The notes beneath the pieces are model-generated. The model made no database searches, was not told where the DNA came from, and worked only from the letters and a program-made list of their open reading frames with translations. Below, piece by piece: positions 16,902-26,281 of a stretch of DNA of 32,285 nucleotides (position 1 is the stretch's first letter; every line of letters begins with the position of its first letter). This DNA comes from Stutzerimonas stutzeri SDM-LAC (GTDB taxonomy: Bacteria; Pseudomonadota; Gammaproteobacteria; Pseudomonadales; Pseudomonadaceae), in assembly GCF_000235745.1 (NCBI RefSeq), contig NZ_AGSX01000103.1, positions 1-32,285 on the forward strand. The letters run 5' to 3'. A program made the translations under genes and the position numbers.

Positions 16902-18272
16902 TCAAACCACTTCAATCGCCGCCATCAATCCAGTTTCCATGTGATCGATCACATGGCAGTGGAACATCCAAACCCCGGGATTATCCGCAACCAGCGCGAT
17001 GCGTGCCGTTTCGTTCTTGCCGAGCAGGTAAGTATCGGTGTACCAAGGATCGATGCGCTTGCGATTGGACGAAATGACTTTGAAGGTCAGCCCGTGCAGG
17101 TGAATTGGGTGCTGATACTGGCTGAGGTTGCGCAGTTCGAATATGTAGTGCCCGTCTTTTTTCAACGTAGCAATGGGACGGTCCGCACAGGTTTTGTCGG
17201 TGATGTCCCACGCCTGGCCATTGATCTGCCAAAAGGTGAATGCGCCGCCCTGTCCGGCATCGCTGGACAGCGTGCCAGCCCATTCGAAATTGAAGCGCAG
17301 GGTTTCCGCTCGCTGCAGGTCCGGCTCGGCGACCGGATTGGCGGGCAGCGGTGCCGGCCAATCGCCCTCAGCCTCAGCGGTGACCACGGAGGCGAGCGTC
17401 GCCAGCCGCAGCGGGCCGTTGCGCAATGAAAGCGCCGCTCCGGCAGGAGGGACTTTCACGGCCAGGTCAATGCGCATGCCCGGCCCTAGCCAATAGGCTT
17501 TACCTAGCGGCCGCGGCGCGATCGGGTGGCCATCGATCGCGTAGATACGCGCGTCGCCACCTGGCAGGTTCACGCGGTAGGTCACCGTGTTGGTGAGGTT
17601 GATGAGGCGCAAGCGCACGACTTGACCCGCCGGCAGCTCAAGGGTTGGCGCGTGCTCTCCGTTGACGGTCGACAGCACACCGGGCGTCCCTCCACGCGCA
17701 GCTTCTCGCGGCACGCTGAAGTCGGTGAATGCACCCTGCTGGTCGACATGCCAGTTCTTCAGGCTCAGCGTCCGCTCATGGCGAAACCCGCTCGGCTCAC
17801 GTTCGTCGACAATCAATGGCCCCACCAGACCGCGCCCCAGCTGCTCGGCGCTCGATGTATGTGGGTGATACCAGAAACTACCCGCATCCGGGACCTGGAA
17901 CAGATAGTCGAACGACTCGCCCGGCAACACAGGCAACTGCGAAACATAGGGAACCCCGTCCATGTTCAGCGGCAGGCGGATGCCATGCCAATGAATCGTG
18001 GTGGGCTCCGGCAGGTGATTGATGAAGCGCACCCGCAGCCACTCGCCCTGCCTGACGCGCAGTTCCAATCCAGGCGCCTGCCCACCGTAGCACCAAGCTG
18101 GCGTCCGGGTGCCCGCGATCAACTCGATATCGGCTGGAGCGGCAATCAGCTCGTAATCATGGGTCACGGGGTCAGCGGGGCGGCCGAGCCAGTAACGTGC
18201 TCCACCACCGACAACGCCCAGCGCTGCGAGCCCGGCTAGACCGGTCAGCATTTTTCTTCGCGTAAAAGTCAT
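16902..18272 (-). CDS. Tat-exported multicopper oxidase (laccase-like)
   Basis: Periplasmic copper enzyme that oxidises a substrate by one-electron steps while reducing O2 to water. It is 456 residues from the ATG at 18272. Residues 4-30 form a Tat-type signal (TRRKMLTGLAGLAALGVVGG). All four copper motifs are present: HWHG at 94-97, HPH at 136-138, HPIHLHG from 388, and HCHVIDHMETGLM from 438. The blue-copper axial position is Leu449, where E. coli CueO has Met. There is no Met-rich insert, so it is not a typical CueO cuprous oxidase. The natural substrate is unknown. It runs with tadA downstream and faces the DUF1206 gene across a 205-bp gap. Confidence 0.9.
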   Translation of the reverse strand: MTFTRRKMLTGLAGLAALGVVGGGARYWLGRPADPVTHDYELIAAPADIELIAGTRTPAWCYGGQAPGLELRVRQGEWLRVRFINHLPEPTTIHWHGIRLPLNMDGVPYVSQLPVLPGESFDYLFQVPDAGSFWYHPHTSSAEQLGRGLVGPLIVDEREPSGFRHERTLSLKNWHVDQQGAFTDFSVPREAARGGTPGVLSTVNGEHAPTLELPAGQVVRLRLINLTNTVTYRVNLPGGDARIYAIDGHPIAPRPLGKAYWLGPGMRIDLAVKVPPAGAALSLRNGPLRLATLASVVTAEAEGDWPAPLPANPVAEPDLQRAETLRFNFEWAGTLSSDAGQGGAFTFWQINGQAWDITDKTCADRPIATLKKDGHYIFELRNLSQYQHPIHLHGLTFKVISSNRKRIDPWYTDTYLLGKNETARIALVADNPGVWMFHCHVIDHMETGLMAAIEVV

Positions 18273-18354
18273 TTCATTCTCATCGGAACTGCACAAGCCG
18301 TTACACCAAACAACCAGATTGGAATCGCTCGCATTTGCGACATGCTACAGCGTC

Positions 18355-18368
18355 GCGAGCCTGCTCGC
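18355..18368. repeat. Partial REP-like palindrome
   Basis: GCGAGC-CT-GCTCGC repeats the core of the REP sequence at 7357-7379 with one loop change, but the outer GTAGGA and GAA parts are missing. It lies in the divergent gap between the multicopper oxidase and DUF1206 genes. It is probably a decayed or truncated REP. Confidence 0.45.
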
Positions 18369-18477
18369 AGCCTCAGAGCCATGGCGCCTAGACAAGCCCT
18401 TTGGTCACCAGCTGCGAACCCTTGCCCCTGGTGTCGCGTCTACCGCTCAGACACTCATTCAACTTTGAGGAGGCGCC

Positions 18478-19311
18478 ATGCACACCACTGCCGTCCAGGC
18501 CAAGGGCGAAGTCAGCCGTGGCATAACCTGGCTCGCTCGGAGCGGCTACGCCGCGCGAGGCGTTGTCTATCTGATTATTGGCGCATTCGCGTTCATGGCC
18601 GGCATCGGCAGCGACAAAACCGTCGGTACCAAAGGCGCCATTCAGCAATTGTTAGGGCAGCCCTTCGGGGAGACCTTGCTCTGGATCATGGTGGTCGGCC
18701 TCGTAGCATACGTGGCGTGGCGCCTGACGCAGGCGATCACCGACCCGGAAGGTCATGGCACCGACGCCAAGGGATTAGTGATCCGCGCAGGTCTCGTCGG
18801 CAGCGCGGTGGCCTATACACTGCTCGCCCTGTTCACCCTTGGTCTGCTTGGCAGCTCCATTGGCAGTTCTGGCAACGGCGGAGGCTCAAGTGGCGAGGAC
18901 TTCCTGTCGGGCCTGCTGGGTTGGAAATATTCGAACTACCTGATCTACCTGGTTGCGCTGGTGCCTCTCGGTGTCGGTATCGCGCACATCATCAAAGGCT
19001 GGAAAGCGAAGTTTGAAAAATACTTTTACGCGTCCGAACACGTCATGAAATGGGTTCGGCCGATTTCACGCGCAGGTCTGATTGCCCGTGGCGTCGCCTT
19101 TCTGGTGGTTGCCGGTATGCTTTTCACTGGCGGTAGTCGCTACAAGCCAACCGACCCACCGGGGCTTGAAGATGCGCTGAATGCGTTGCAATCCCTGCCG
19201 TTTGGCACCTTCTGGCTATCGCTGGTAGGCCTTGGGTTGGTGGCCTTTGCGCTCTACAGCTTCGCTGAAGCGATCTGGCGACGCATCGATACGCCAGCTG
19301 TCATGCGCTGA
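18478..19311 (+). CDS. DUF1206 family integral membrane protein
   Basis: 277 residues with about six membrane segments arranged as three copies of a two-helix module. The modules begin at about residue 20 (ARSGYAARGVVYLIIGAFAF), 100 (GLVIRAGLVGSAVAYTLLAL) and 200 (RAGLIARGVAFLVVAGMLF). Each has the arginine-glycine-aromatic pattern that defines DUF1206. A Gly/Ser-rich loop (SSIGSSGNGGGSSGED, about 126-141) joins modules two and three. The function of the family is unknown to me. The ATG at 18478 follows an excellent GAGGAGG. It is a single-gene unit: divergent from the multicopper oxidase and ended by the terminator at 19330-19353. Confidence 0.88.
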   Translation: MHTTAVQAKGEVSRGITWLARSGYAARGVVYLIIGAFAFMAGIGSDKTVGTKGAIQQLLGQPFGETLLWIMVVGLVAYVAWRLTQAITDPEGHGTDAKGLVIRAGLVGSAVAYTLLALFTLGLLGSSIGSSGNGGGSSGEDFLSGLLGWKYSNYLIYLVALVPLGVGIAHIIKGWKAKFEKYFYASEHVMKWVRPISRAGLIARGVAFLVVAGMLFTGGSRYKPTDPPGLEDALNALQSLPFGTFWLSLVGLGLVAFALYSFAEAIWRRIDTPAVMR

Positions 19312-19329
19312 CTGGCGCGCTGCAAAACA

Positions 19330-19353
19330 GAAGCCCCGGCAAACCGGGGCTTC
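19330..19353. terminator. Bidirectional terminator between the DUF1206 gene and guaA
   Basis: GAAGCCCCGG (19330-19339) pairs with CCGGGGCTTC (19344-19353) around CAAA, with TTCGTTCTTT after it and AAAAC before it. It lies between the convergent DUF1206 and guaA stops and can serve both. Confidence 0.85.
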
Positions 19354-19381
19354 TTCGTTCTTTACCAAAGCATCCGCAGGA

Positions 19382-20962
19382 TCATTCCCACTCGATCGTC
19401 GCTGGCGGCTTGCTCGACACGTCGTAGGTGACGCGCGAGATGCCCTCGATTTCGTTGATGATGCGGTTGGAGACCTTCTCCAGCAGCTCGTATGGCAGGT
19501 GAGCCCAGCGCGCGGTCATGAAGTCGATGGTTTCCACTGCACGCAGCGCGACGACCCAGGCGTAGCGGCGACCGTCGCCAACCACACCGACCGATTTGAC
19601 CGGCTGGAACACCACGAACGCTTGGCTGGTCTTGTGATACCAATCGAAGTTGCGCAGTTCCTGGATGAAGATGTGGTCGGCGCGACGCAGCAGGTCGGCG
19701 TATTCCTTCTTCACTTCGCCGAGGATCCGCACGCCCAGCCCCGGGCCCGGGAATGGATGCCGATAGACCATGTCGTACGGCAAGCCCAGTTCCAGGCCGA
19801 TCTTGCGGACTTCGTCCTTGAACAGCTCACGCAACGGTTCGACCAGCTTGAGGTTCATCTCCTCCGGCAGGCCACCGACGTTATGGTGTGACTTGATCAC
19901 ATGAGCCTTGCCATTCTTCGCACCAGCGGACTCGATGACGTCCGGGTAGATGGTGCCTTGGGCGAGGAACTGGATGTTGTCCAGCTTGCTGGCCTGGGCA
20001 TCGAACACGTCGATGAAGGTACGGCCGATGATCTTGCGCTTCTTTTCCGGATCGGCTTCGCCAGCGAGGTTCTCGAGGAACTGCGCCTCGGCATCGGCGC
20101 GAATCACCTTGACGCCCATGTTCTCGGCGAACATCGCCATCACCTGATCGCCTTCGTGCAGGCGCAGCAGGCCGTTGTCGACGAATACGCAGGTCAGCTG
20201 GTCACCGATGGCCTTGTGCAGCAGCGCCGCGACTACCGAGGAGTCGACGCCGCCGGACAGGCCCAGCAGCACATTGGCCGAACCGACCTGAGTGCGTACC
20301 TGCTCGACCAGATCGTCGACGATGTTGGACGGTGTCCACAGCGCTTCGCAGCCACAGATGTCCAGCAGGAAGCGCGACAGGATGCGCCCGCCCTGACGGG
20401 TGTGGGTCACTTCCGGGTGGAACTGCACGCCGTAATAGCGGCGGTCGTCATCGCCCATGGCGGCAATCGCGCAGCTCGGGGTGCTGGCCAGGATATGGAA
20501 GCCTCCCGGCAGGTCAGTGACCTTGTCGCCGTGGCTCATCCAGACGTCGAGGCCGAACACGCCGTCATCGTCCATATGGTCTTCGATGCCGTCGAACAAC
20601 TTGGACTTGCCGACCAGGTCGACGCGCGCATAGCCGAACTCGCGCTCATCCGAACCCTGGACCTTGCCGCCGAGCTGCTCGGACATGGTCTGCATGCCGT
20701 AGCAAATGCCGAACAGCGGTACGCCCAGATCGAATACGGCCTGAGGTGCACGCGGGCTGCCTTCGGCGTGCACCGATTCCGGGCCGCCAGCGAGGATGAT
20801 GCCGCGCGGCGCGAAGGCGCGGATGTCGTCTTCGCTCATATCCCAGGGATGCAATTCGCAGTAGACGCCAAGTTCGCGCACGCGACGGGCGATCAGCTGG
20901 GTGTACTGCGAGCCGAAATCCAGGATCAGGATGCGGTGAGCGTGAATGTCAGGATGAGCCAT
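19382..20962 (-). CDS. guaA: GMP synthase (glutamine-hydrolysing)
   Basis: Last step of GMP synthesis: XMP + ATP + glutamine to GMP. It is 526 residues from the ATG at 20962 ([20 protein letters not shown]). The open frame to 20995 adds 11 residues with no family support. The N-terminal class I amidotransferase has the nucleophile Cys in [16 protein letters not shown] and His/Glu in [10 protein letters not shown]. The ATP-pyrophosphatase domain has the P-loop [15 protein letters not shown]. The C-terminal dimerisation domain includes [12 protein letters not shown] and ends in [11 protein letters not shown]. It is downstream of guaB, separated by a 205-bp gap containing two hairpins. Confidence 0.97.
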   Translation of the reverse strand: MAHPDIHAHRILILDFGSQYTQLIARRVRELGVYCELHPWDMSEDDIRAFAPRGIILAGGPESVHAEGSPRAPQAVFDLGVPLFGICYGMQTMSEQLGGKVQGSDEREFGYARVDLVGKSKLFDGIEDHMDDDGVFGLDVWMSHGDKVTDLPGGFHILASTPSCAIAAMGDDDRRYYGVQFHPEVTHTRQGGRILSRFLLDICGCEALWTPSNIVDDLVEQVRTQVGSANVLLGLSGGVDSSVVAALLHKAIGDQLTCVFVDNGLLRLHEGDQVMAMFAENMGVKVIRADAEAQFLENLAGEADPEKKRKIIGRTFIDVFDAQASKLDNIQFLAQGTIYPDVIESAGAKNGKAHVIKSHHNVGGLPEEMNLKLVEPLRELFKDEVRKIGLELGLPYDMVYRHPFPGPGLGVRILGEVKKEYADLLRRADHIFIQELRNFDWYHKTSQAFVVFQPVKSVGVVGDGRRYAWVVALRAVETIDFMTARWAHLPYELLEKVSNRIINEIEGISRVTYDVSSKPPATIEWE

Positions 20963-20993
20963 GTGGGCATCTCTCGTGGTAGTCACAAATGAC

Positions 20994-21017
20994 ACGGGGC
21001 TGAGTGAACAGCCCCGT
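20994..21017. other. Strong hairpin in the guaB-guaA gap
   Basis: ACGGGGCTG (20994-21002) pairs with CAGCCCCGT (21009-21017) around a 6-nt loop, 32 bp upstream of the guaA start. On the minus strand it is not followed by a T tract, so it is not a normal terminator. It could stabilise or mark a processed guaBA transcript, or lower guaA read-through. Confidence 0.5.
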
Positions 21018-21040
21018 TATTCATACTTCAAATCGATTTG

Positions 21041-21160
21041 CCGCGTTGCGAGCGACGGGCAGGCAAGGCGGAGGAAAACGAGAAAGCGGAGTTTGCTGAA
21101 GCAAATGAGCATTTCGAGTTTTTCTCCAACGCAGCATGACCTAGCGCAGCAGCGTCAGAT
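21041..21160. repeat. Long imperfect inverted repeat between guaB and guaA
   Basis: The core arms are 21070-21096 and 21101-21127, 27 nt each with a TGAA loop. They match at 18 of 27 pairs, strongest at both ends (GGAG.AAAAC and TTTGC). Outer words GCGTTG (21043-21048) and CAACGC (21127-21132) are also inverted. The layout resembles a dispersed intergenic repeat I recall from Pseudomonas and relatives (words such as AAATGCTCATTT and ACTCCGC), but that is memory and not a search. It is transcribed as part of guaBA. Confidence 0.55.
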
Positions 21161-21167
21161 CTATTTT

Positions 21168-22763
<1,596 letters not shown>

Positions 22764-23315
22764 TCACTCCTGTGCGACCACCACCGCAACCTTGAAGCCA
22801 AGGCGCGCAGCAAACTCGTCAAGAAATGGCTGGCTGAATACAGCCTCGCCCCAACCGTTGAAGATAAAGCCGAGGTTGGAGAAACCGCAGGCAGGAATGA
22901 ACAAAAACCCGTTGATGTCGTCCTCGTGACCACATTCCGGGCAGGCAAAGGTATCGGTCTGCGCCGGCATCCACTCATCGAGACTTTCGAATAGCGCTTC
23001 TCCGATTTCGCGGCGACATTCGGGGCATCCCGCCTCCTCCGCAAAATCCCGGGTTGGCGTATAGATGCAACGCTTGGTCACTACTTCCAGCCCGTTGATC
23101 GCCTCGCCGAACGGCAACCGCTCCGGATGCAGCACGACGCTGCGCGCGCCCGATCCGATCGCATACCCCATGCCGCCAACGCCGCGGCCGCAGGTGGTTG
23201 GCAGCGCCTCGACGATGCGTCGTTCGGCCAGCCAGCGCAGAATCATTCGCGCCTTGGCTTCATGGCCGGGAAACGTGGAGATACGCGGCACGACGATGGC
23301 TTGAGTGTGGCTCAT
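22764..23315 (-). CDS. Conserved hypothetical protein with zinc-ribbon-like Cys pairs
   Basis: 183 residues, function not recognised. Two CPEC motifs (C97/C100 in AGCPECRREIGE, C125/C128 in FACPECGHEDDING) are spaced like a zinc ribbon. The N-terminal part (RISTFPGHEAKARMILRWLA, about 11-30) and a Gly-rich stretch (CGRGVGGMGYAIGSGARSVV, about 42-61) look like a folded domain of unknown type. The C terminus has GFSNLGFIFNGWGEAVFSQP. I recall homologues in pseudomonads labelled as sugar ABC transporter ATPase. There is no Walker A or signature motif here, so that label is unsupported. The start at 23315 lacks a Shine-Dalgarno sequence. It lies upstream of guaB, which has its own promoter, and is divergent from xseA. 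Confidence 0.7.
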   Translation of the reverse strand: MSHTQAIVVPRISTFPGHEAKARMILRWLAERRIVEALPTTCGRGVGGMGYAIGSGARSVVLHPERLPFGEAINGLEVVTKRCIYTPTRDFAEEAGCPECRREIGEALFESLDEWMPAQTDTFACPECGHEDDINGFLFIPACGFSNLGFIFNGWGEAVFSQPFLDEFAARLGFKVAVVVAQE

Positions 23316-23454
23316 GACTGACTCGAAAGGAGGCGACGAAGGCCGCGCAGCTTAATGCGCTTCGGCGAGAGGTCAATGCTGATCCGTCGCCTGCTATCCG
23401 TATAGCCTCCAGCGTTCAGCGCTCTTGCCGCAGTTTTCCCTTATCATCGCCACC

Positions 23455-24834
23455 ATGCTCAAAGATCCCTTCCAACGCCTCAACCTCGACCGCGAAGTGC
23501 TGACTGTCAGCCAGCTCAACGGTCGCGCGCGGCTACTGCTCGAAGACGTGTTCGCCCAGGTCTGGGTCGAAGGCGAGATTTCCAACCTGGCCAAGCCGGC
23601 ATCCGGGCACATCTATTTCACGCTCAAGGACAAAAACGCGCAGGTCCGTTGCGCGCTGTTCCGGCAGAACGCCCTGCGCGTGCGTCAGGCTTTACGCGAC
23701 GGCCTCGCAGTAAAGGTGCGCGGGCGTGTTTCGCTGTTCGAAGGACGCGGCGACTATCAGCTGATTCTCGATAATGTCGAGCCGGCTGGCGACGGCTCGC
23801 TGCGCCTGGCTTTCGAAGCGCTGAAAGAAAAACTCGATGCCGAAGGTCTTTTCGCTGCCGCAGACAAGCGCGACCTGCCCGCTCATCCCAGGCGCATCGG
23901 CATCGTCAGTTCGCCTACCGGTGCAGTGATCCGCGACATCATTTCAGTGTTCCGTCGCCGTGCGCCGCACGTCGCACTGACCTTGGTGCCGACACCAGTC
24001 CAGGGCCGCGAAGCGACCGCCCAGATCGTCCGCGCACTGGAACTGGCCGATCGTGGCGGCTTCGATGCACTGATTCTGGCGCGGGGCGGCGGCTCGCTGG
24101 AGGACCTCTGGTGCTTCAACGAAGAAGCGGTTGCGCGCGCCGTGGCGGCATGCGAAACGCCAATCGTCTCTGCCGTCGGCCACGAGACCGATGTCTCCAT
24201 CGCCGATTTCGTCGCCGACGTTCGCGCACCAACGCCATCTGCTGCGGCCGAACTCCTGGCGCCCAGCAGCGCCGACGTGCGCCAGCGACTCGAAGGACTG
24301 CGCCAGCGGTTGTTGCTGCGCATACGGGATCGGCTGCATCGCGACGCCGTGCGGCTGGACGGTCTGACCCGACGTTTGCGTCATCCTGGCGAGCGAGTGC
24401 AACAGCAGGCGCAGCGCATCGACGATCTGGAGCAGCGGCTGCTGCGCGGTATCGACCGTCGGCTTTGCGCCGGTCAGGAACGCCTGGCGCGCCTCGACAC
24501 CCGACTTGCGGGACAACACCCGGGCAGAGCGCTGCATCTGCTGCGCCAGCGCCTCGATCACCTCTCCAGCCGCCTACCCCGGGCGATGCAAGACACTTTG
24601 AAAGGTCGTCGTCAACAATTACAAGGGCTGGCGCAGACGCTGAATGTCGTCAGCCCGTTGGCAACCCTGTCACGCGGCTACAGCATTCTGCTCGATGAGC
24701 GCGGCCACGCCGTTCGCCGGGCCGACCAGACCCAGCCAGGCCAGCGTCTGAAGGCGCGCCTGGGCGGCGGCGAGCTGGACGTGCGCGTCGAGGACAACCA
24801 CCAGACGCCCGTCACTTTGTCATTGCTGGACTGA
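23455..24834 (+). CDS. xseA: Exodeoxyribonuclease VII large subunit
   Basis: Catalytic subunit of the bidirectional single-strand exonuclease VII, which acts with several XseB subunits. It is 459 residues from the ATG at 23455 (MLKDPFQRLNLDREVLTVSQ). An N-terminal OB fold (about 20-115) has FAQVWVEGEISNLAKPASGH and the following IYFTLKD. The catalytic domain has RIGIVSSPTGAVIRDIISVF, LARGGGSLEDLWCFNEE and SAVGHETDVSIADFVADVRA. A long helical, Arg/Gln-rich coiled-coil follows (about 275-400), then the terminal LSRGYSILLDERGHAVRRAD. No Shine-Dalgarno sequence is visible before the ATG. xseB is not next to it. It heads a four-gene plus-strand run with short gaps. Confidence 0.95.
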   Translation: MLKDPFQRLNLDREVLTVSQLNGRARLLLEDVFAQVWVEGEISNLAKPASGHIYFTLKDKNAQVRCALFRQNALRVRQALRDGLAVKVRGRVSLFEGRGDYQLILDNVEPAGDGSLRLAFEALKEKLDAEGLFAAADKRDLPAHPRRIGIVSSPTGAVIRDIISVFRRRAPHVALTLVPTPVQGREATAQIVRALELADRGGFDALILARGGGSLEDLWCFNEEAVARAVAACETPIVSAVGHETDVSIADFVADVRAPTPSAAAELLAPSSADVRQRLEGLRQRLLLRIRDRLHRDAVRLDGLTRRLRHPGERVQQQAQRIDDLEQRLLRGIDRRLCAGQERLARLDTRLAGQHPGRALHLLRQRLDHLSSRLPRAMQDTLKGRRQQLQGLAQTLNVVSPLATLSRGYSILLDERGHAVRRADQTQPGQRLKARLGGGELDVRVEDNHQTPVTLSLLD

Positions 24835-24857
24835 CCTACCCATTACTCAGGATTCTC

Positions 24858-25676
24858 ATGCGCTTCGCCCTTGCCCTGCTCCTCTGCCTGACACTCCCCG
24901 CCCATGCCGACGGCTTTCTCACTCGCCTGTTGAACAAACCTGTGCCAGGTGGCGTCGCCGTGATCGGCCTGGGCAACGATGCCAGTGCGCCGAGAGTGCG
25001 TTACGACGGCAAGCCCGTGCTGGTGGTGCGCGAGGACGATCAACGCTGGATTGCCATTGTCGGGATTCCGCTAACGGTGAAAGCCGGCCAGCAGTCGCTG
25101 GATATCGATGGCCAATCCAGGAGCTTCCGGGTGGAGCCGCGCACCTACCGCGAACAGCGCATCACCCTGAAGAACAAGCGGCAGGTCAATCCCAACCCCG
25201 ACGACCTTAAGCGTATCCAGCGCGAGCTGGACGAGCAGACCCGGGCCTACCAGCAATTCAGCGCGCGGCAACCCAGCAATCTGCTGTTCGACAAGCCGGT
25301 CAACGGCCCGCTGTCCTCGCCGTTCGGGTTGCGCCGCTTCTTCAACGGTGAAGAGCGCAACCCACATTCGGGTCTGGACTTCGCCGCTAAGGCCGGCACG
25401 CCGATCAAAGCTCCGGCGGCGGGTAAAGTGATCCTGACCGGCAACTACTTCTTCAACGGCAACACCGTATTTGTCGACCACGGCCAGGGACTGATCAGCA
25501 TGTTCTGCCACCTCTCGCAGATTGGCGTGAAGGTCGGCGACGAACTCTCGCGCGGCGCCGTGCTGGGTAAAGTCGGCTCCACCGGCCGGGCCACCGGACC
25601 GCACCTACACTGGAACGTCAGCCTCAACGATGCCCGGGTCGATCCGTCGATCTTCATCGGTGCCTTCAAGCCCTGA
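24858..25676 (+). CDS. Secreted M23 family metallopeptidase
   Basis: 272 residues. A signal peptide MRFALALLLCLTLPAHA (1-17) sends it to the periplasm. A beta-rich N-terminal module (about 30-110) precedes a short helical linker (LKRIQRELDEQTRAYQQF) and the peptidase domain (about 150-265). The lysostaphin/LytM-type zinc site is complete: H170 and D174 (HSGLDFAAKAG), H218 (MFCHLSQ), H249 and H251 (GPHLHWNVSL). Because the zinc ligands are intact, it should be an active peptidoglycan endopeptidase rather than an EnvC/NlpD-type activator with a degenerate site. It starts 23 bp after xseA, behind AGGA, and is followed at 15 bp by the isochorismatase-like gene. Confidence 0.92.
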   Translation: MRFALALLLCLTLPAHADGFLTRLLNKPVPGGVAVIGLGNDASAPRVRYDGKPVLVVREDDQRWIAIVGIPLTVKAGQQSLDIDGQSRSFRVEPRTYREQRITLKNKRQVNPNPDDLKRIQRELDEQTRAYQQFSARQPSNLLFDKPVNGPLSSPFGLRRFFNGEERNPHSGLDFAAKAGTPIKAPAAGKVILTGNYFFNGNTVFVDHGQGLISMFCHLSQIGVKVGDELSRGAVLGKVGSTGRATGPHLHWNVSLNDARVDPSIFIGAFKP

Positions 25677-25691
25677 CTGCAAGGAAATGAC

Positions 25692-26234
25692 ATGCTCATC
25701 AATGTTAAGGAATCCACTCTCCTCATCATCGACATCCAGGAACGCCTGTTTCCCGCCATCGAAGGTCATACCGCGTTGGCCGAGCACAGCGCCTGGCTAA
25801 CGCAGATCGCCCAGCGTGTCGAGGTGCCGGTGCTGATCACCGAGCAGTACAGCAAGGGACTGGGCCCGACGATCGCCTCGCTGCGCGACGGCATGGCAGA
25901 TGAGGCGATCATCGAAAAGCTGCACTTCTCTGCGGCGCGCGACGGCGAGCTGTTCAAGCGCCCCGGTGGCGAGCGCAAGCAGTTCATTGTCAGCGGTATC
26001 GAAACCCATATCTGCGTGTTACAGACGGTGCTCGACCTGCTGGCTCGCGGTAATCAAGTCTTCGTCGTCGACGAAGCCGTCGGTTCGCGGCGCGCCAGCG
26101 ACAAAGCGCTCGGCCTGGCACGCATGCAGCAGGCCGGTGCCAGCATCGTTTCGCGGGAAATGGTCGCCTTCGAGTGGATGGAGCAGGCCGGGACCGAGCT
26201 GTTTCGCAGCATCAGCCGCGAGTTCATCCGCTGA
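25692..26234 (+). CDS. Isochorismatase-fold cysteine hydrolase (YcaC-like)
   Basis: 180 residues. The Asp-Lys-Cys triad of the family is in place: D14 (TLLIIDIQERLF), K76 (EKLHFSAARDGEL) and C108 (GIETHICVLQTVLDLL). The length and the ETHICV context resemble YcaC-type hydrolases of unknown substrate more than true isochorismatase or nicotinamidase. No siderophore or NAD-salvage genes surround it. The ATG at 25692 follows AAGGAAATGAC. It is probably co-transcribed with the M23 peptidase upstream and the MscS gene downstream. Confidence 0.88.
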   Translation: MLINVKESTLLIIDIQERLFPAIEGHTALAEHSAWLTQIAQRVEVPVLITEQYSKGLGPTIASLRDGMADEAIIEKLHFSAARDGELFKRPGGERKQFIVSGIETHICVLQTVLDLLARGNQVFVVDEAVGSRRASDKALGLARMQQAGASIVSREMVAFEWMEQAGTELFRSISREFIR

Positions 26235-26281
26235 TATGGGCCTGTTCTCTATGGCGATCCATGGCCTGACGCTAACTGACC

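Noticed and set aside
22764-23315. Sugar ABC transporter ATPase label for the two-CPEC protein
   Set aside because: No Walker A, Walker B or signature motif is present.
23326-23371. AAAGGAGG on the plus strand followed by a short ATG frame in the xseA upstream gap
   Set aside because: The nearest ATG (23355) is 21 nt away and gives only 16 codons. The spacing is too long for a real start.
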